A program made the position numbers and the translations under genes. The notes beneath the pieces are model-generated. The model was given only the letters and a program-made list of their open reading frames with translations. It ran no database searches and was not told where the DNA came from. This document shows, one piece after another, positions 50,811 to 62,250 of a DNA stretch of 64,000 nucleotides (its first letter is position 1; each line of letters opens with the position of its first letter). The DNA comes from Neckera pumila (taxonomy: Eukaryota > Streptophyta > Bryopsida > Hypnales > Neckeraceae), in NCBI GenBank assembly GCA_963969595.1, contig OZ018408.1:372001-436000 (forward strand). The letters are read 5' to 3'.

Positions 50811-51639
50811 AGGTGGTTGGGAAACTGAATGATCCAAGCATCACATTTGAATACTGTGGTACCAGCAACCGTGGTAACAAACCCTAGGGGGTGGGAATCT
50901 TTGGGCGGGCTACCGTACGTGTAGGTCAGTTTCATAAATAAATAACTCGGGAAAATCTTTGGAAAATGTCAAAATTTTAAAATTTGCACAACTATTTCTG
51001 AAAATCTGAAAATTTTCATTGTTACTCATTTTGAATATCCGAAAAATATTCTTGAGAAAATTTAGACAAAAGAGCATATTTATGCATGAATAGAAATATC
51101 AATTCAAAATTAAGAGTGTTGAAAATTTTAAAAAGCAAAAGTGCCAAAATTCAAGAAATCTAAATCAAGGTGCCAAATTGTCAAACTAGATAAAGTAAAC
51201 TATTTGAGCAGTAGAGTGCCGAAACTAAACTATGTGTACGATAGATGGATGCAGTTTTTCATTTTTTTTTTCATTTTTTATAAAGTGCCAAAAATGTGAT
51301 ATTAAATGTTTTAGTGATGCTCCAAATTTCAACATTCATCTACATATTGGATATAAAATATGACATTAGCAAATATTGCAATTTTACAATTTCATTTTTA
51401 TTATCCACAATTTGGCAATTTCATCAAAGTTTTTTTTTTTTTTATTTGAAGTTTCCTGGTGTTGCCCTTGTAGTACTATTTTGTTTCAAGGGCATAGTGC
51501 AAGGCCTGTTACTTTGGTGCAATTGGCCACCAAATCGCCAAAAAAAGAATGTTACATGGATGTTGTGTAAAATTAATGGCCCTTTCATACATGTTGGACA
51601 CTTGTAATGGAACCCTATTTGCAGGCTTGTTTGTACTTT
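50811..51639. other. AT-rich noncoding stretch
   Basis: No gene recognised beyond the GC-rich end of the LEA_2 remnant. Confidence 0.5.
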
Positions 51640-52375
51640 AAATTAGTTTATTTGTTTGTTTTGTTTGTTTGATACGATGAAATCTAAGACATTGTGAATT
51701 CCCCGGCCATGTTCTTGGTCTTGTTGGAAAGCTCTCTACAAGGAGGGATGCATAGACTTTGTTTTGTAGTGTTTTTGGTGTTGTCAAAAATCTCTCAGCA
51801 AAGATGGGCGCATGGCTTTTGTTTTGTGGCGCTCCAGCTCATGGAAGAAAAATTATTGAATTTCAAATTTTTTTTGAATTTAAAAATTTGAAAATTACTT
51901 TTACTTTTATTTTGGTTGTGGCAATGGCAAAGCAGACTAAGTATACCCAAGCGTATACCTTAATTTAGGTTGTTTAAGATGTAAGAAATTGTGAGGCGTC
52001 TGGCCGAATTTTGGGTACTGTTGAAAAGCTCTTCGCAAAGAAGGATGTACGTACCTTGTTTCATGGCGTTTGGACCTATTGTATGAAAGTTAGTGAATTT
52101 CAAAGTTTTTATGAATTCAAAAATTGAATTAAATTATCTTTTATTTTAGAAAAACGATAAATTTCACATTGCATGTGCAAACGCTCCAAAATAAAGCCCT
52201 TGCACTCTTTCATGCATAAAGCCTTCTATTCATATCAAGAGTGCAATTTCTCACACTTGCAACATAGCCCTTGCAATCCTTTGTGCATAAAAGATATTGA
52301 ATTTTTAAAAAAAATACAAATTTAAAAATTATTTCTACTTTTATTTTGGTTGTGGCAATAATATAGTGTGCACTA
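51640..52375 (-). repeat. Repeat R, tandem modules
   Basis: Modules with TTGTTGGAAAGCTCTC, GGAGGGATGCATAGAC and TTATTGAATTTC recur, joined at ACTAAGTATACCC... and ending GTGTGCACTAGTCC. The microsatellite point holds only TTTGTTTGTTTTGTTTG here. Confidence 0.65.
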
Positions 52376-52384
52376 GTCCATATC

Positions 52385-53544
52385 TTAACTAGTATGAGAA
52401 TGTGTGGAAAAAATTTCAAAATTTTTGACTGCATAGATTGCAAGATATCTATGTTTGAAGTGAAAAAAACAAGTTTTTTAACACATTGTGGAACTAGACT
52501 ATTTGACTTTGAACAATCTTAACTTTAACTAGTGTGACCCTATGCCGTTGGCCCAATTTTCATCTACTCCCGGTTCCACTCCTGGTTCTACTTCAGATTC
52601 TACTCCCAATTCTACTCCCGGTTCCACTCCCAATAGCAAGAACGCCACCAAAATCAAAGTAAAAGTAATTTTCTAAATTTTTAATCAATAAATACTTTGA
52701 AATTCAATAACTTTTGCACCACCGCTCCAAACGCCACGAAACCAAGCCGGTGCACCACTCCTCGGCGAGAGCTTTCCGACGGTACCAAGCACGCGGCCGG
52801 GGGACGCACGGTCAGGAAGTTGTCCACGTTACAAACAAACAAACAAACAAACAAACAAACAAACAAACAAACAGCCTCATTTAAGGTATTGATTTTTTGC
52901 ACTAGAGAGTTTTGAGCTTAAAAGTTTGTAGTAAAGAATTGGGTTGAGATTGTAGAAAAAAAATATTCAAAAAATCTTAATTTTCATTCTTTAAAAAATT
53001 GTTAGGTAGATGTAAGTACAAGTAAGTACAAGATAGAAGGAAAATCTAAATTATTAATATCTCTAAGATGGAATTAAAATACACTAATTCCAATGGTGTG
53101 ATTGTTCTAGAAAGCAAACTGAACTATGTGGAACTTTTTTTTTGAAAAATTATAAAAATTGCATTTAGAAATGAATCCTACAAGTTTTTTTCAAGAAGAT
53201 GCTTTAGTTGCCTCAAAAACAAGATTGTCCACAACTTTCTCATAACAAATCCAAATGAAATGAATCAAAGATTTCCATGTAGACAAAAATATAATCTATG
53301 AGAAAAAAAAACTGGAATTTTAAAATTTTGAATTTTTTTTGCTGCCCCATCTCCTTTGTTTTTAGCTTATTTGGGCATAACTTTTGTTCCCGGGCAGCAA
53401 TTGAAAACAAAATAATATTCCCACAAAAGCAAATCAATTTTTCTATCTTCAAATAAAGTTTCAAAAAATGAGGACAAAAATTCAGCCTGTAGGTACCTGC
53501 CTAAAATCCCATTTGTCCCCCGAAGGGACAATGGTCCTTTAAAC
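52385..53544. mobile_element. TTAA-family element, left end lost, interrupted by repeat R
   Basis: 52385-52527 and 52890-53544 match the copy at 16919-17844 (TATGAGAATGTGTGG, GATATCTATGTTT, GTAGGTACCTGCCT). Right end: GTCCCCCGAAGGGACAATGG then TCCTTTAAACGTTA, worn. The hairpin TTGTCCC-CCGAA-GGGACAA is perfect. The left end is replaced by repeat R sequence. Confidence 0.75.
52528..52889 (+). repeat. Repeat R copy inserted in a TTAA-family element
   Basis: Starts ACTAGTGTGACCCTATGCCG, has a stretch of near-repeated CTCCCGGTTCCACTCC, then the GC-rich core GGCGAGAGCTTTCCGACGG and about ten AAAC units (52832-52872), ending AGCCTCATTTAAGGTAT. It interrupts the host sequence between CTTAACTTTAA and TTTTGCAC. 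Confidence 0.75.
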
Positions 53545-53554
53545 GTTACATTAG

Positions 53555-54916
53555 GCTATTTGTTTTGTTTGTTTATTACGGTGAAGTCTCCTAGACTGTA
53601 CGTCTCCTAGTCACATTCTTAGTATTGTTGGAAAGTTCTTTGCAAGAAGGGATGCATGGGCTTTAATTCATAGTGTTTGAACATATAGTGTGAAAGTTAT
53701 GGATTTTTGAGTTATTACTAGATCTTAAATTAGAGAAAATTATTTTTATTTTGTTTGATAGTGTTTAGATATATAAGATAAAGGTGATTGAATTTCAAAG
53801 TTTTTATTATGAATTAAAAAAATTAAGAAATTACTTTTACATTATTTTGATTGTAGCAATAGCATAAGAAACAATAGTCTTATACCTTAAATTGGCTTGT
53901 TTGTTTTGTTTTGTTTGATATGTTGAGATCTATGAAATTGTGAGATGTCTAGAGGAATTCTTGGTACTATTGAAAAGCATTTGTAAGGAGAAATGCACAA
54001 ACTTTGTTTCCTAGCATCTAGATCTACAATGTGAAAGTTACTGAATTTCAAAGTTTTTATGAACTCAAAAATTAAATTTTTTTTATTTTGGAAAATCCGT
54101 AACTTTCACATTGCATGTTCAAACGCCACAAAAAAATTCTTTGCACTACTTTGTGCGTAGAATTTTCTATTTGTACCAAGTTCATGGTGTTTGTACCCAT
54201 GGTGTAAAAGTTATGGATTTTTTTAATTAAAAAATTAACTTAAATTATCTTTTATTTTAGAGAAACCATAACTTTTACATCACATGTCCCAACACCACAA
54301 AACAAAGCCCTTACACTCCTTTGTGCATAAAGCATTTTGTTTGTACTAAGAATCCAATCTCTCACACAACAATGTAAAAGTTATAGAATTTCAAAATTTT
54401 AGTGAACTAGAAATTAGAAAGTTATTTTCACTTTTATTTTGGCTCTAGCAACGACACAAGTACACTAGACTTCTATACCTTAAATTAAGCTTTTTGCTTT
54501 GTTTGATACATTGAGATCTAAGAACTTGTAAGGCGTCTGGAGGCGTTCTTGGTATTGTTGGAAAGTTATTTGGAAGGAAAGGTGTTCGGACTTTGTTTTG
54601 TGGTGTTTGGACCTATTGTATGAAAGTTATTGAATTTCAAAGTTTTTTTGAATATAAATTGAATGAAATGATCTTTAATGTTGGAAAATCTATAATTTTC
54701 ACATCACATGTCTAAATGCCACAAAAGGAAGCCCTTGCACTCCTTTGTGCATAAAGCTCTCTATTTGTATTAAGAATGCAATCTCTCAAACTGCAACATA
54801 GCACTTGCACTCCTTCATGCATAAAACTCTTTGAAAGATATTGAATTTCAAAGTTTTTATAGACTAAAAAAATTACTTTTACTTTTATTTTGGATGTGGC
54901 AATGGCATAGGATATA
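53555..54916 (-). repeat. Repeat R, tandem array of diverged modules
   Basis: At least three units of about 450-600 bp follow each other, with junctions like GCAATAGCATAAGAAACAAT then TATACCTTAAATTGGC. Each has TTGTTGGAAAGTT and TTATTGAATTTCAAAG. The array is cut at its right by the CACTA element. Confidence 0.65.
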
Positions 54917-54919
54917 CTA

Positions 54920-57252
54920 CACTACAAAAAAATGGGCACTTTTGTGACTGCAGAAAATGACTTCAAAACAGTGATTTCAAACAAAAATGACTCAGAAATG
55001 ACTTCTAGCCCTACAGTCATAGCAGACAAGTCATTCTTTTAATGACTGCAGGTTTATTATCACCAACAAAAGTGGACTTGGATGAAAAACAGATGGGTCT
55101 GTCTACGTGGCATTCAGGTTTAGGAACGAATTTTTTTGGAAAGGTCGGGCAGTTGTCCATTTTTTGAAAAATTTGGTCGATCGTTGTTAACATGGACCTC
55201 CGCACAAATCATTCTGCAGTCATTCTACAGTTGTGAGGAAGTTGTGTCAACCAGTGGAAGGTTGACACGTGTACAGTCCTTTTTTTTGCTTATTGTTGCA
55301 ATATTATCTTCAACGCACGAGTGATGCTTTGACACGTGTTTAGTTGTTTTGCAGTCATTTGTAGGGTGTGCTTTCAAGATTGTCTAGTCATTTTTGAATG
55401 ATGCAAGTAGTTGTTTTGAAGTGACATGGATTTCAAGTTTAGGGTACTCTCCAAAACAAGGAAAGTCATTTTTTCTCATTTTTTATTTGCAACAATGCAT
55501 TCTTTATAAAAAGGAATATAATGACAAATAGACAAGGAATAAGTCATACATTCAAAGTTCCACAGCAACACACCATATACAATATACCCAATACAATACA
55601 CAATATGCCATATACATTATACAATACACAATATACCAAATACAATAGGCCATATGCCATACATTGGCCATACATCATATTTGACTTATGTCTTGCATGG
55701 CTTCCAAATCCAATTACTATGTGAGTATAAAGAAGAGAAATTATAAGCCTTTTATAGAAGTGGGATAGTAGGAGGCAAGACAAACCATGTGGGATAAGTA
55801 AAATGCAGAAATTGTGTTACTAGTAATATTTCAAACCTCATTGAAGCATAGTAGATTAATTTTTTTCAAAAAAATTTGAACTAATAAAATTGAGGAAATC
55901 ATTGTCACTTTCATCTCCAAAAAATCCATTTTACATTTGGGCCTCAAATCAAAATTTATAGACAAATTTACTAAATGGATTGGAAAAAAATGGTTCATGA
56001 AGAGTAAAGGGTCGCCTATTTTACTTCCCCAAAATGAGCAAGTATGTGGTTGTTTTAGGTCTACTCACTTCATGCAAGAAAAGTGTGATGATGACTGCAC
56101 ATGATTTCTACAGTCTTCCAGAATTGTCGAATCTGCAGTCTGTGGGAATGCCGAGCTTAGTGTCCAATTGCCAGTAGTGTAAAAGTCATTTGTAAGTCAT
56201 TTATGAGTTCTTTTTGTAGTATAGTCCTTTACCGCGACTTTTAATTGACTGTGATGAAGTCATACTGAAGTCACAGGAATTTAGGCTACAAAGTAGCGTT
56301 CAGAGAGTCCCCTAAGAGTATTGTAATGCCTGTGAGCCATGTCCACTTTGTTCCCGGGGTTGCTTACAACTAGTGGTATTGTTGCATCAAGGATTTGAAC
56401 CATGGAGGATGGTGGATACCATCAAATTGTTGGCAAGGGATAACCTATTAGCGTAGGAAGAATACTAGGGCATCATTATAGAAATTGTTTTTGATAGGTG
56501 CTACTATAGATGCTCGGGTGCCCCTAATGGATGCAAGAATATAGTTGTAGTCGCAAATATGCCCAATTTTTAATACAACATTGATAAGTCTTTGCAGAGT
56601 AGTGTGCAATCATTCCCCAGTGACACATGGACGCCCCGCAGTTGCAACATTTACGCCTCTAAAAATGACTTGCAAATTCCTCAGGAATTGAATGTGACAT
56701 CTTGTATCACTTGGCTGAAGTCATTTTGTAGCATAGAAAACAACTCCAACTCATTTTGCAATTGCACTACAGCATGGTGAAATTCGTCAAAAAAATTTCA
56801 TGGACATCTCAGGTGATTTGTTGTTTTAAACAGTCTATAAAATTCAAAGGACTACCTACCCGTGTTATGACGGGCAGTGGCCTAAATTTTGTAAATTTGG
56901 AAACTATTGTTTCGGAGTTGTGCTAGTCATTTTGTAGTCATTCTTGAGTTTCTTGCAAGTGAAGGTCAATCTAATTTATGACAAAAAAATGACTTCACAA
57001 AGACTTTGCAGGCTACATTGGATTTCTGCCTCTTTTATCCAACAAGTTGACGACGCAATGAACAAGAACGTGGGCCCAACAATCTTTTTTTGTCAATTGT
57101 TCATCCTGTAGTCACCGGCCCGACTCTAAAATGACCAGGGATGGGTTCCGGTTTCAGAGGTGGTGCAATTAGAGAGCCACAGTCATTTTCTAGTCATTCC
57201 GGACATGCAGTCATTCCTCTGCAGTCACGAAAGTGCCTATTTTTTTGTAGTG
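54920..57252. mobile_element. Non-autonomous CACTA element, 2,333 bp
   Basis: Starts CACTACAAAAAAATGGGC and ends GCCTATTTTTTTGTAGTG, with a target duplication CTA (54917-54919 and 57253-57255). Removing it rejoins GGATATACTA with GTTCATAC, which fits the ACTAGT junction of repeat R. Both subterminal regions are rich in short motifs such as TGACTGCAG, GTCATTTT and AATGACTTC in both orientations, as in CACTA elements where they bind the accessory protein. No transposase is present. The interior carries a foldback-arm copy (55735-55985) and a degenerate tandem repeat, so it has acquired other sequence. Confidence 0.95.
55560..55690. repeat. Degenerate short tandem repeat (ACAATATRCC-like)
   Basis: About a dozen imperfect units such as ATACAATATACCCA and ATGCCATATAC inside the CACTA element. 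Confidence 0.7.
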
Positions 57253-57255
57253 CTA

Positions 57256-57490
57256 GTTCATACTTTGTTAAATTCCTTATTCTAATTTGCTTGAACTGTG
57301 CATACTCTAATTAATTTCATAGTACAGTTGGAAAGCTCTTTGCAAGGGAGGGTGCACGGGCTTTGTTTTATGGCATTCCAATTGATGGTGTGAAAGTTAT
57401 TGAACTTTGAAGGTTTGTAAATTTTAAATTTTAAAAATTACTTTTATTTTTATTTTGGCTGTAACAACAACACATGACACATAAGTACAT
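57256..57490 (-). repeat. Repeat R, right remainder after CACTA insertion
   Basis: Continues repeat R (GTTGGAAAGCTCTTTGCAAG, GGGCTTTGTTTTATGGCATT, TTATTGAACTTTG) beyond the CACTA element. Confidence 0.65.
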
Positions 57491-58610
57491 ATTAAAATAT
57501 GGATGCCAAAAAATTGTGGATATTATTTTTTCATATTTTTTCATTTTCAAAGAAAAAAATCAAAATTTTCAATATAGACACAAACACAGACATAAACATA
57601 TACAAACACATATAGAATTTTTTTTGTAAGAAATCAATGACTTGCATAACAAGTTTTTCATTTGAGCAAATTTATTAAACATTTGAGATTTTTTAATAGA
57701 ATATTGTCGCTGATTTTTTAGTTCAAAAAATGAACATTTCTTAGTTAAATTAAGGTTATATAGATCATATCTATATGCTTAGCTATTTATACGCCAAAAT
57801 TTAAAGTGCCAAAAATGATATTTTATTAAAAATAAACTCTTAAGTACAATTAAAACCAGAAGCTAAAGAAAGTTGATGTTTGCATGAACTTTTTGCCCAT
57901 ACATATTAAATTTAGAATCAAAATTGAATGATTTTTTTGTATTTATATAAATACTTCATTTTTGAAATCATTATAGGATTGATATAATTTAAACTAAGAA
58001 AAAATGTATATATTTTCACAATTTTAGTTTAAGAAAGAAAATGTATACATTTTCACAATTCTTACAATTTGGATATTTTCACAAGTTTAGTTTAAAAAAG
58101 AATTTATACAATTTTGTTTCAATGATCTATATTACATTAGTATAAAAAATAAATACAAATTTCAAAAGATGCAAATCAATGAAATTATTCAATTTTCAAG
58201 GTTTTAAATTATACTATACTGATTTTGAGATATCTTCAATCAAAGTTCAATTTTTAAAAAGTCAAGAGTTTGTTTTTCTTGAACAAAGTGATTTGGGGTA
58301 CATATCTCAAGTTTTCACATGAAAAGAGATTGTAGTTTTTGACCAAATGCAATTATAAGTAGTTAAGAATATGCATGCCAAGTTCACAAGGATTGAAGCA
58401 ATGAAAGATGTTTTTTAGAACCTGGCAATCAAACCCTTGTCCAATTGCAAAACCGTGGAGTTTTTTTCTTGGAGTTGCCTTTGATTGGCTAAGATTCTCT
58501 TCCAAGACAAATACTCTATAACACATTGACTACGGATTGACTTTAAAAATCAGCTACAGTAGATTTAAGAAAATCCAAAATAAAGTATTTTTTGGCTATG
58601 GAAAGAGAAC
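57491..58610. other. AT-rich noncoding stretch
   Basis: No gene or element recognised. Confidence 0.5.
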
Positions 58611-58614
58611 TTAA

Positions 58615-60082
58615 TTATCCCTTAAGGTTCCATGATTATATTTTCACCAAGAACGCTCCAAAATTGCCATTTATAATATAAGTATCAAATTTTGGTGAAA
58701 AAACATTTTTGGACACATATAACCTTTGGATCTTGTATTGTGCTGACTCGAGAACATGCAAAAAAAATTCAAAAGTTTCCACCGCATAAACTGCAAAATA
58801 TGAACTTTCAAATTCACAAAAATCCTTTATTTGGCCTTGCAAAAAAGAGGGCTATTATACTTCACAAGCTTGCATTTGTATAAAAACATGTCCCAATATG
58901 GTGGGTGCTTCTTTGGATTCAGTCTTGAAGGCAAGTTGATTATGTGCTTGAAAATTTCAAATCATTTGAAATTGTAAAATATATAGGAAAAAAATAATAA
59001 GTAGAAAAAAAGTAGAAAATGATTCAAAGGACGAAATTGTCAAGAGTTTAGTTATGGAATTGAAAAATGCCAATTCCAATGGTCTCAATGCTGTAAAAAA
59101 CAATGTCCACCCCACATTTTTATTTTTTTCCAAAAATATTGAAAATTGAGTTAAATAAAGGACTTCAAAGTCTGTTTTAAACCCTAAAGTCCCAAGGCTA
59201 TTTTTTTTTGTCAAAAATCACTCAAAACTGCTACTTTTGTTGCGTTCATTCAAGGAATCAGAAAAAATATATTTTTTAGAATCTAACCGGAGGATCTTGT
59301 ACTGCACTTTTCTTAGATCTTGTGGTAAACATTTTGTAATGTTTGACCGTAAGAATTGAAAGATATCAGCATTCAAAGTGAAAGAAAAAGTTTTTTTCAA
59401 TAAGATGCTTTGATTGCCCAAAAAACAAGAAACTCTATAACTTTTACATCACTAATCCAAATGGAATGAAGCAAAGCTTCCTATTTACACAAAAATATAC
59501 TCTATTAGAAAAAAAATTCAAAATTTTTTTATGGAATTTTTTAGCTGCCCAGTCGCCTCCATTTTGAGGTTATTGTAGCATAACTTTTGCTCTTGAGCAC
59601 CGACTGAAATAAAAATTACATTCTCCAAAAGCTAATAAGTTTTTCTATCTTACGGAAAAGTTTTAGAAAGTTTCACCAAAAATTGAGCTCATAGGAACCT
59701 GCCCGAAATCCATTTTGTCCTCTGTAGGGACAATGAGACTTTAGAGAAGTAGGGAATCCATAACTCCTCATATCTTTCATCAAAATGGAATGATTCAAAG
59801 CTTCCCATGTCTATATATATCTAGAAAACCAATTTCAAATTTTTGTTTTTGAAAAAAGTGATTTGTTTTATCTGCCTGGATTGCCCATTTACAAAAAAAG
59901 GAACATATTAGGTCATAACTTTTTACTCAAATTTCCATTTGCCATAAAATTTAGCACACATAAAAGACATTCTTTGTCTACACTTTTTATAATACTTTTA
60001 GCTTAAAATATGCAGATTGTCTTTTCACATCAGCTTGCCCAAAATTGCTAAGTAGCCAAATATGCAGGTTGGTCCTTTAGGG
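58615..60082. mobile_element. TTAA-family element (outer) split by another family member
   Basis: TTAA at 58611-58614 and 60083-60086. Left end TTATCCCTTAAGGTTCCATG (worn), right end GGTTGGTCCTTTAGGG. Without the inner insertion it would be about 0.9 kb, the family length. Same subfamily as 62642-63563. Confidence 0.75.
59181..59744. mobile_element. TTAA-family element (inner), internally deleted
   Basis: Follows TTAA at 59177-59180 with ACCCTAAAGTCCCAAGGC and ends GGGACAATGAGACTTTAG, having lost the last bases. 564 bp; matches the copy at 44343-45266 in the opposite orientation. The host sequence resumes with GAGAAGTAGGGAATCC. Confidence 0.75.
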
Positions 60083-60224
60083 TTAATTGCATGGAAAAAA
60101 ATACAAAATTTCATCAAATTTTTTGTGGAGATCTAGACAGCCTTTAAATTTGGACATTTGAAGCTTTTAGTTAACCCCTTAGTGCTCCAAAGTTCAAAAT
60201 CTGGACGATGAAAAAAAGGTTTAA

Positions 60225-61135
60225 TCCCTAAAGGACCAACATGCGTTTTTTGGCAACATAGAAATTTTGGACAGATACTTGTGACTGGAGACTTGCATAT
60301 TTTGGGTTGAAATTTTTATAGAAGGTGGTGGCAAGGAATATCTTTCATGTGCACCAAATTTTATGACATTTGGAAATACGAGTCAAAAGTTATGGCCAAA
60401 TATGTTGTTTGTTTATCAACTCGAGCAATTAGGGCAGATAAAAAAGAATCACTTTTTTCAAAAATAAAAATTTGAAATTATTTTATTAGATTTATATATA
60501 TGTATAAAGCTTTGAATCATTTCATTTTGATCAATGAGTCAAACGTTACAAGGTTTTTTAGTTTGCGGGCAGTTTTGGATTGTCTACTCAAAAATAAACT
60601 TTGAAGTCGTTTATTTCAATCAATTTTCAATATTTTTCAAAAAAAATAAAATTGTAGGATGTAGATTGTTTATTACAACATTACAACCATTGGGATTGGC
60701 ATTTTTCAATTCCATAATTAACTTGTTAACAATTTAGTGTCTTGAACCATTCTCTACTTCTTTCTACTTACTATTTTTTTCCTATATGTTGTACATTTCC
60801 AAATAATCTGAAAATTTTCATGCATGTAGCCAACTTGCCTTGAAGAATGAATCCAAAGAAGCACAACCATTATAGATTTTTTCATAATAATCTGACCTTG
60901 TAAAGTGCAGCTGCCTAGTTTTTAGCAGGGCTAGAAAAAGGACTTTTGCCACTTCAAACGCTTATATCTTCCAATCTACACGATGGAAATTTCTGAAACT
61001 TTCTTCACACATTCTCAAACCAGAGTACTACAAGTCCTATAGTTATATGTGTCCAAAAATGATATTTCTCAAAAATTTGGTACTTGTACTAGAAATGGCA
61101 GTTTTGGAGAGAACATAGTCAAGGAACTTTAGGGG
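60225..61135. mobile_element. TTAA-family (piggyBac-like) element
   Basis: TTAA at 60221-60224 and 61136-61139; starts TCCCTAAAGGACCAACATGC and ends AAGGAACTTTAGGGG; 911 bp. Opposite in orientation to 6294-7222. A further end-like TTAACCCCTTAGTGCTCC lies just upstream at about 60172. Confidence 0.85.
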
Positions 61136-61261
61136 TTAAGGGATATTTTTTACCACAAAACTTATCATTCATCCAAACTAATACCTGGCTTCTTAAAAAC
61201 AACACTTTTGGTGTGATGAATTTGATGAAATTGAGATGAATAATATTATGTATTAATAAAG

Positions 61262-61778
61262 ACTAGTGTGACCCTGTGCTGTTGGCCCAATTTTCATCTA
61301 CTCCCGGTTCCACTCCTGGTTCTACTTCAGATTCTACTCCCAATTTTACTCCCGGTTCCACTCCCAGTACCAAGAACACCACCAAAATCAAAGTAAAAGT
61401 AATCTTCCAATTTTTTAATCAATAAATACTTTGAAATTCAATAACTTTTGCACCACCGCTCCAAACGCCACGAAACCAAGCCGGTGCACCCCTCCTCGGC
61501 GAGAGCTTTCCGACGGTACCAAGCACGCGGCCGGGGGACGCACGATTAGGAAGTTGTCTACACTACAAACAAAACAAAACAAAACAAAACAAAACAAAAC
61601 AAAACAAAACAAAACAAAACAAAACAAAACAAACAAACAAACAAACAAACAAACAAACAAACAAACAAACAAACAAACAAACAAACAAACAAACAAACAA
61701 ACAAACAAACAAACAAACAAACAAACAAACAAACAAACAAACAAACAAACAAACAAACAAACAAACAGCCTCATATAT
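61262..61778 (+). repeat. Repeat R with very long microsatellite
   Basis: Nearly the same as the copy at 52528-52889: starts ACTAGTGTGACCCTGTGC, has the CTCCCGGTTCCACTCC stretch and the core GGCGAGAGCTTTCCGACGG, ends CAGCCTCATA. Flanks TATTAATAAA and TATTAAAAAA may be a target duplication. Confidence 0.75.
61566..61767 (+). repeat. (AAAAC)12(AAAC)~34 microsatellite
   Basis: About 200 bp of pure AAAAC then AAAC units, without interruptions that I can see. It creates long open frames on both strands because the unit has no stop codon; these are not genes. Confidence 0.97.
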
Positions 61779-62250
61779 TAAAAAACAAGAAAGCATTCAG
61801 GCACAAAGGGGTTAAAAGGGAGACCAGCTTACTACGACAGTGAATAAGGAACTCACTCTAAGCAGAGAAGCTATTGAAAGCCCAATGTGAATCATGATCG
61901 CTGCAAGGAAGATCCCATGAACCATGAATTAGTATTACTAATTACCATACTATAAGGTAAAGCAGCCCATTGTGGTCAAAATTAGGAGTCTACCATCATC
62001 CCATCACCAAAGTTTTTCAATTTTTTCCCATGTGAAAACAAGTATGAGAATTTGTGAAGGCAATTGAAATCATAGTTTTCAGATAGAGTATGAATTAGCT
62101 ATGATTTCTCAAGTGTTCAACCCAAAGAAGTCGTGAGACTACCCCAAAAGCAACTGCAAGTGTATCCATAATGCTCACCTACCTCTTCTAAAGGAGACAA
62201 TTTTTTTTTATATGAGGATGGCCATAAAAAGTCACTTCCTACAATGACTT

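Noticed and set aside
50268..50935. Minus-strand frames of 131 and 149 codons
   Set aside because: Antisense to the LEA_2 remnant, driven by its GC-rich composition.
56385..56410. GGATTTGAACC-like phrase resembling a tRNA T-loop
   Set aside because: No acceptor stem or anticodon arm can be drawn around it, so no tRNA gene is called.
51640..57490. Repeated units considered as a CRISPR-like or centromeric satellite array
   Set aside because: This is a eukaryotic nuclear region; unit lengths vary, units are diverged, and single copies are dispersed within other elements.
61415..61796. Long open frames on both strands over the AAAC/AAAAC tract (Phe-Val-Cys-Leu and Thr-Asn-Lys repeats)
   Set aside because: The repeat unit contains no stop codon on either strand, so open frames are automatic. 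Composition and context show a microsatellite within repeat R.
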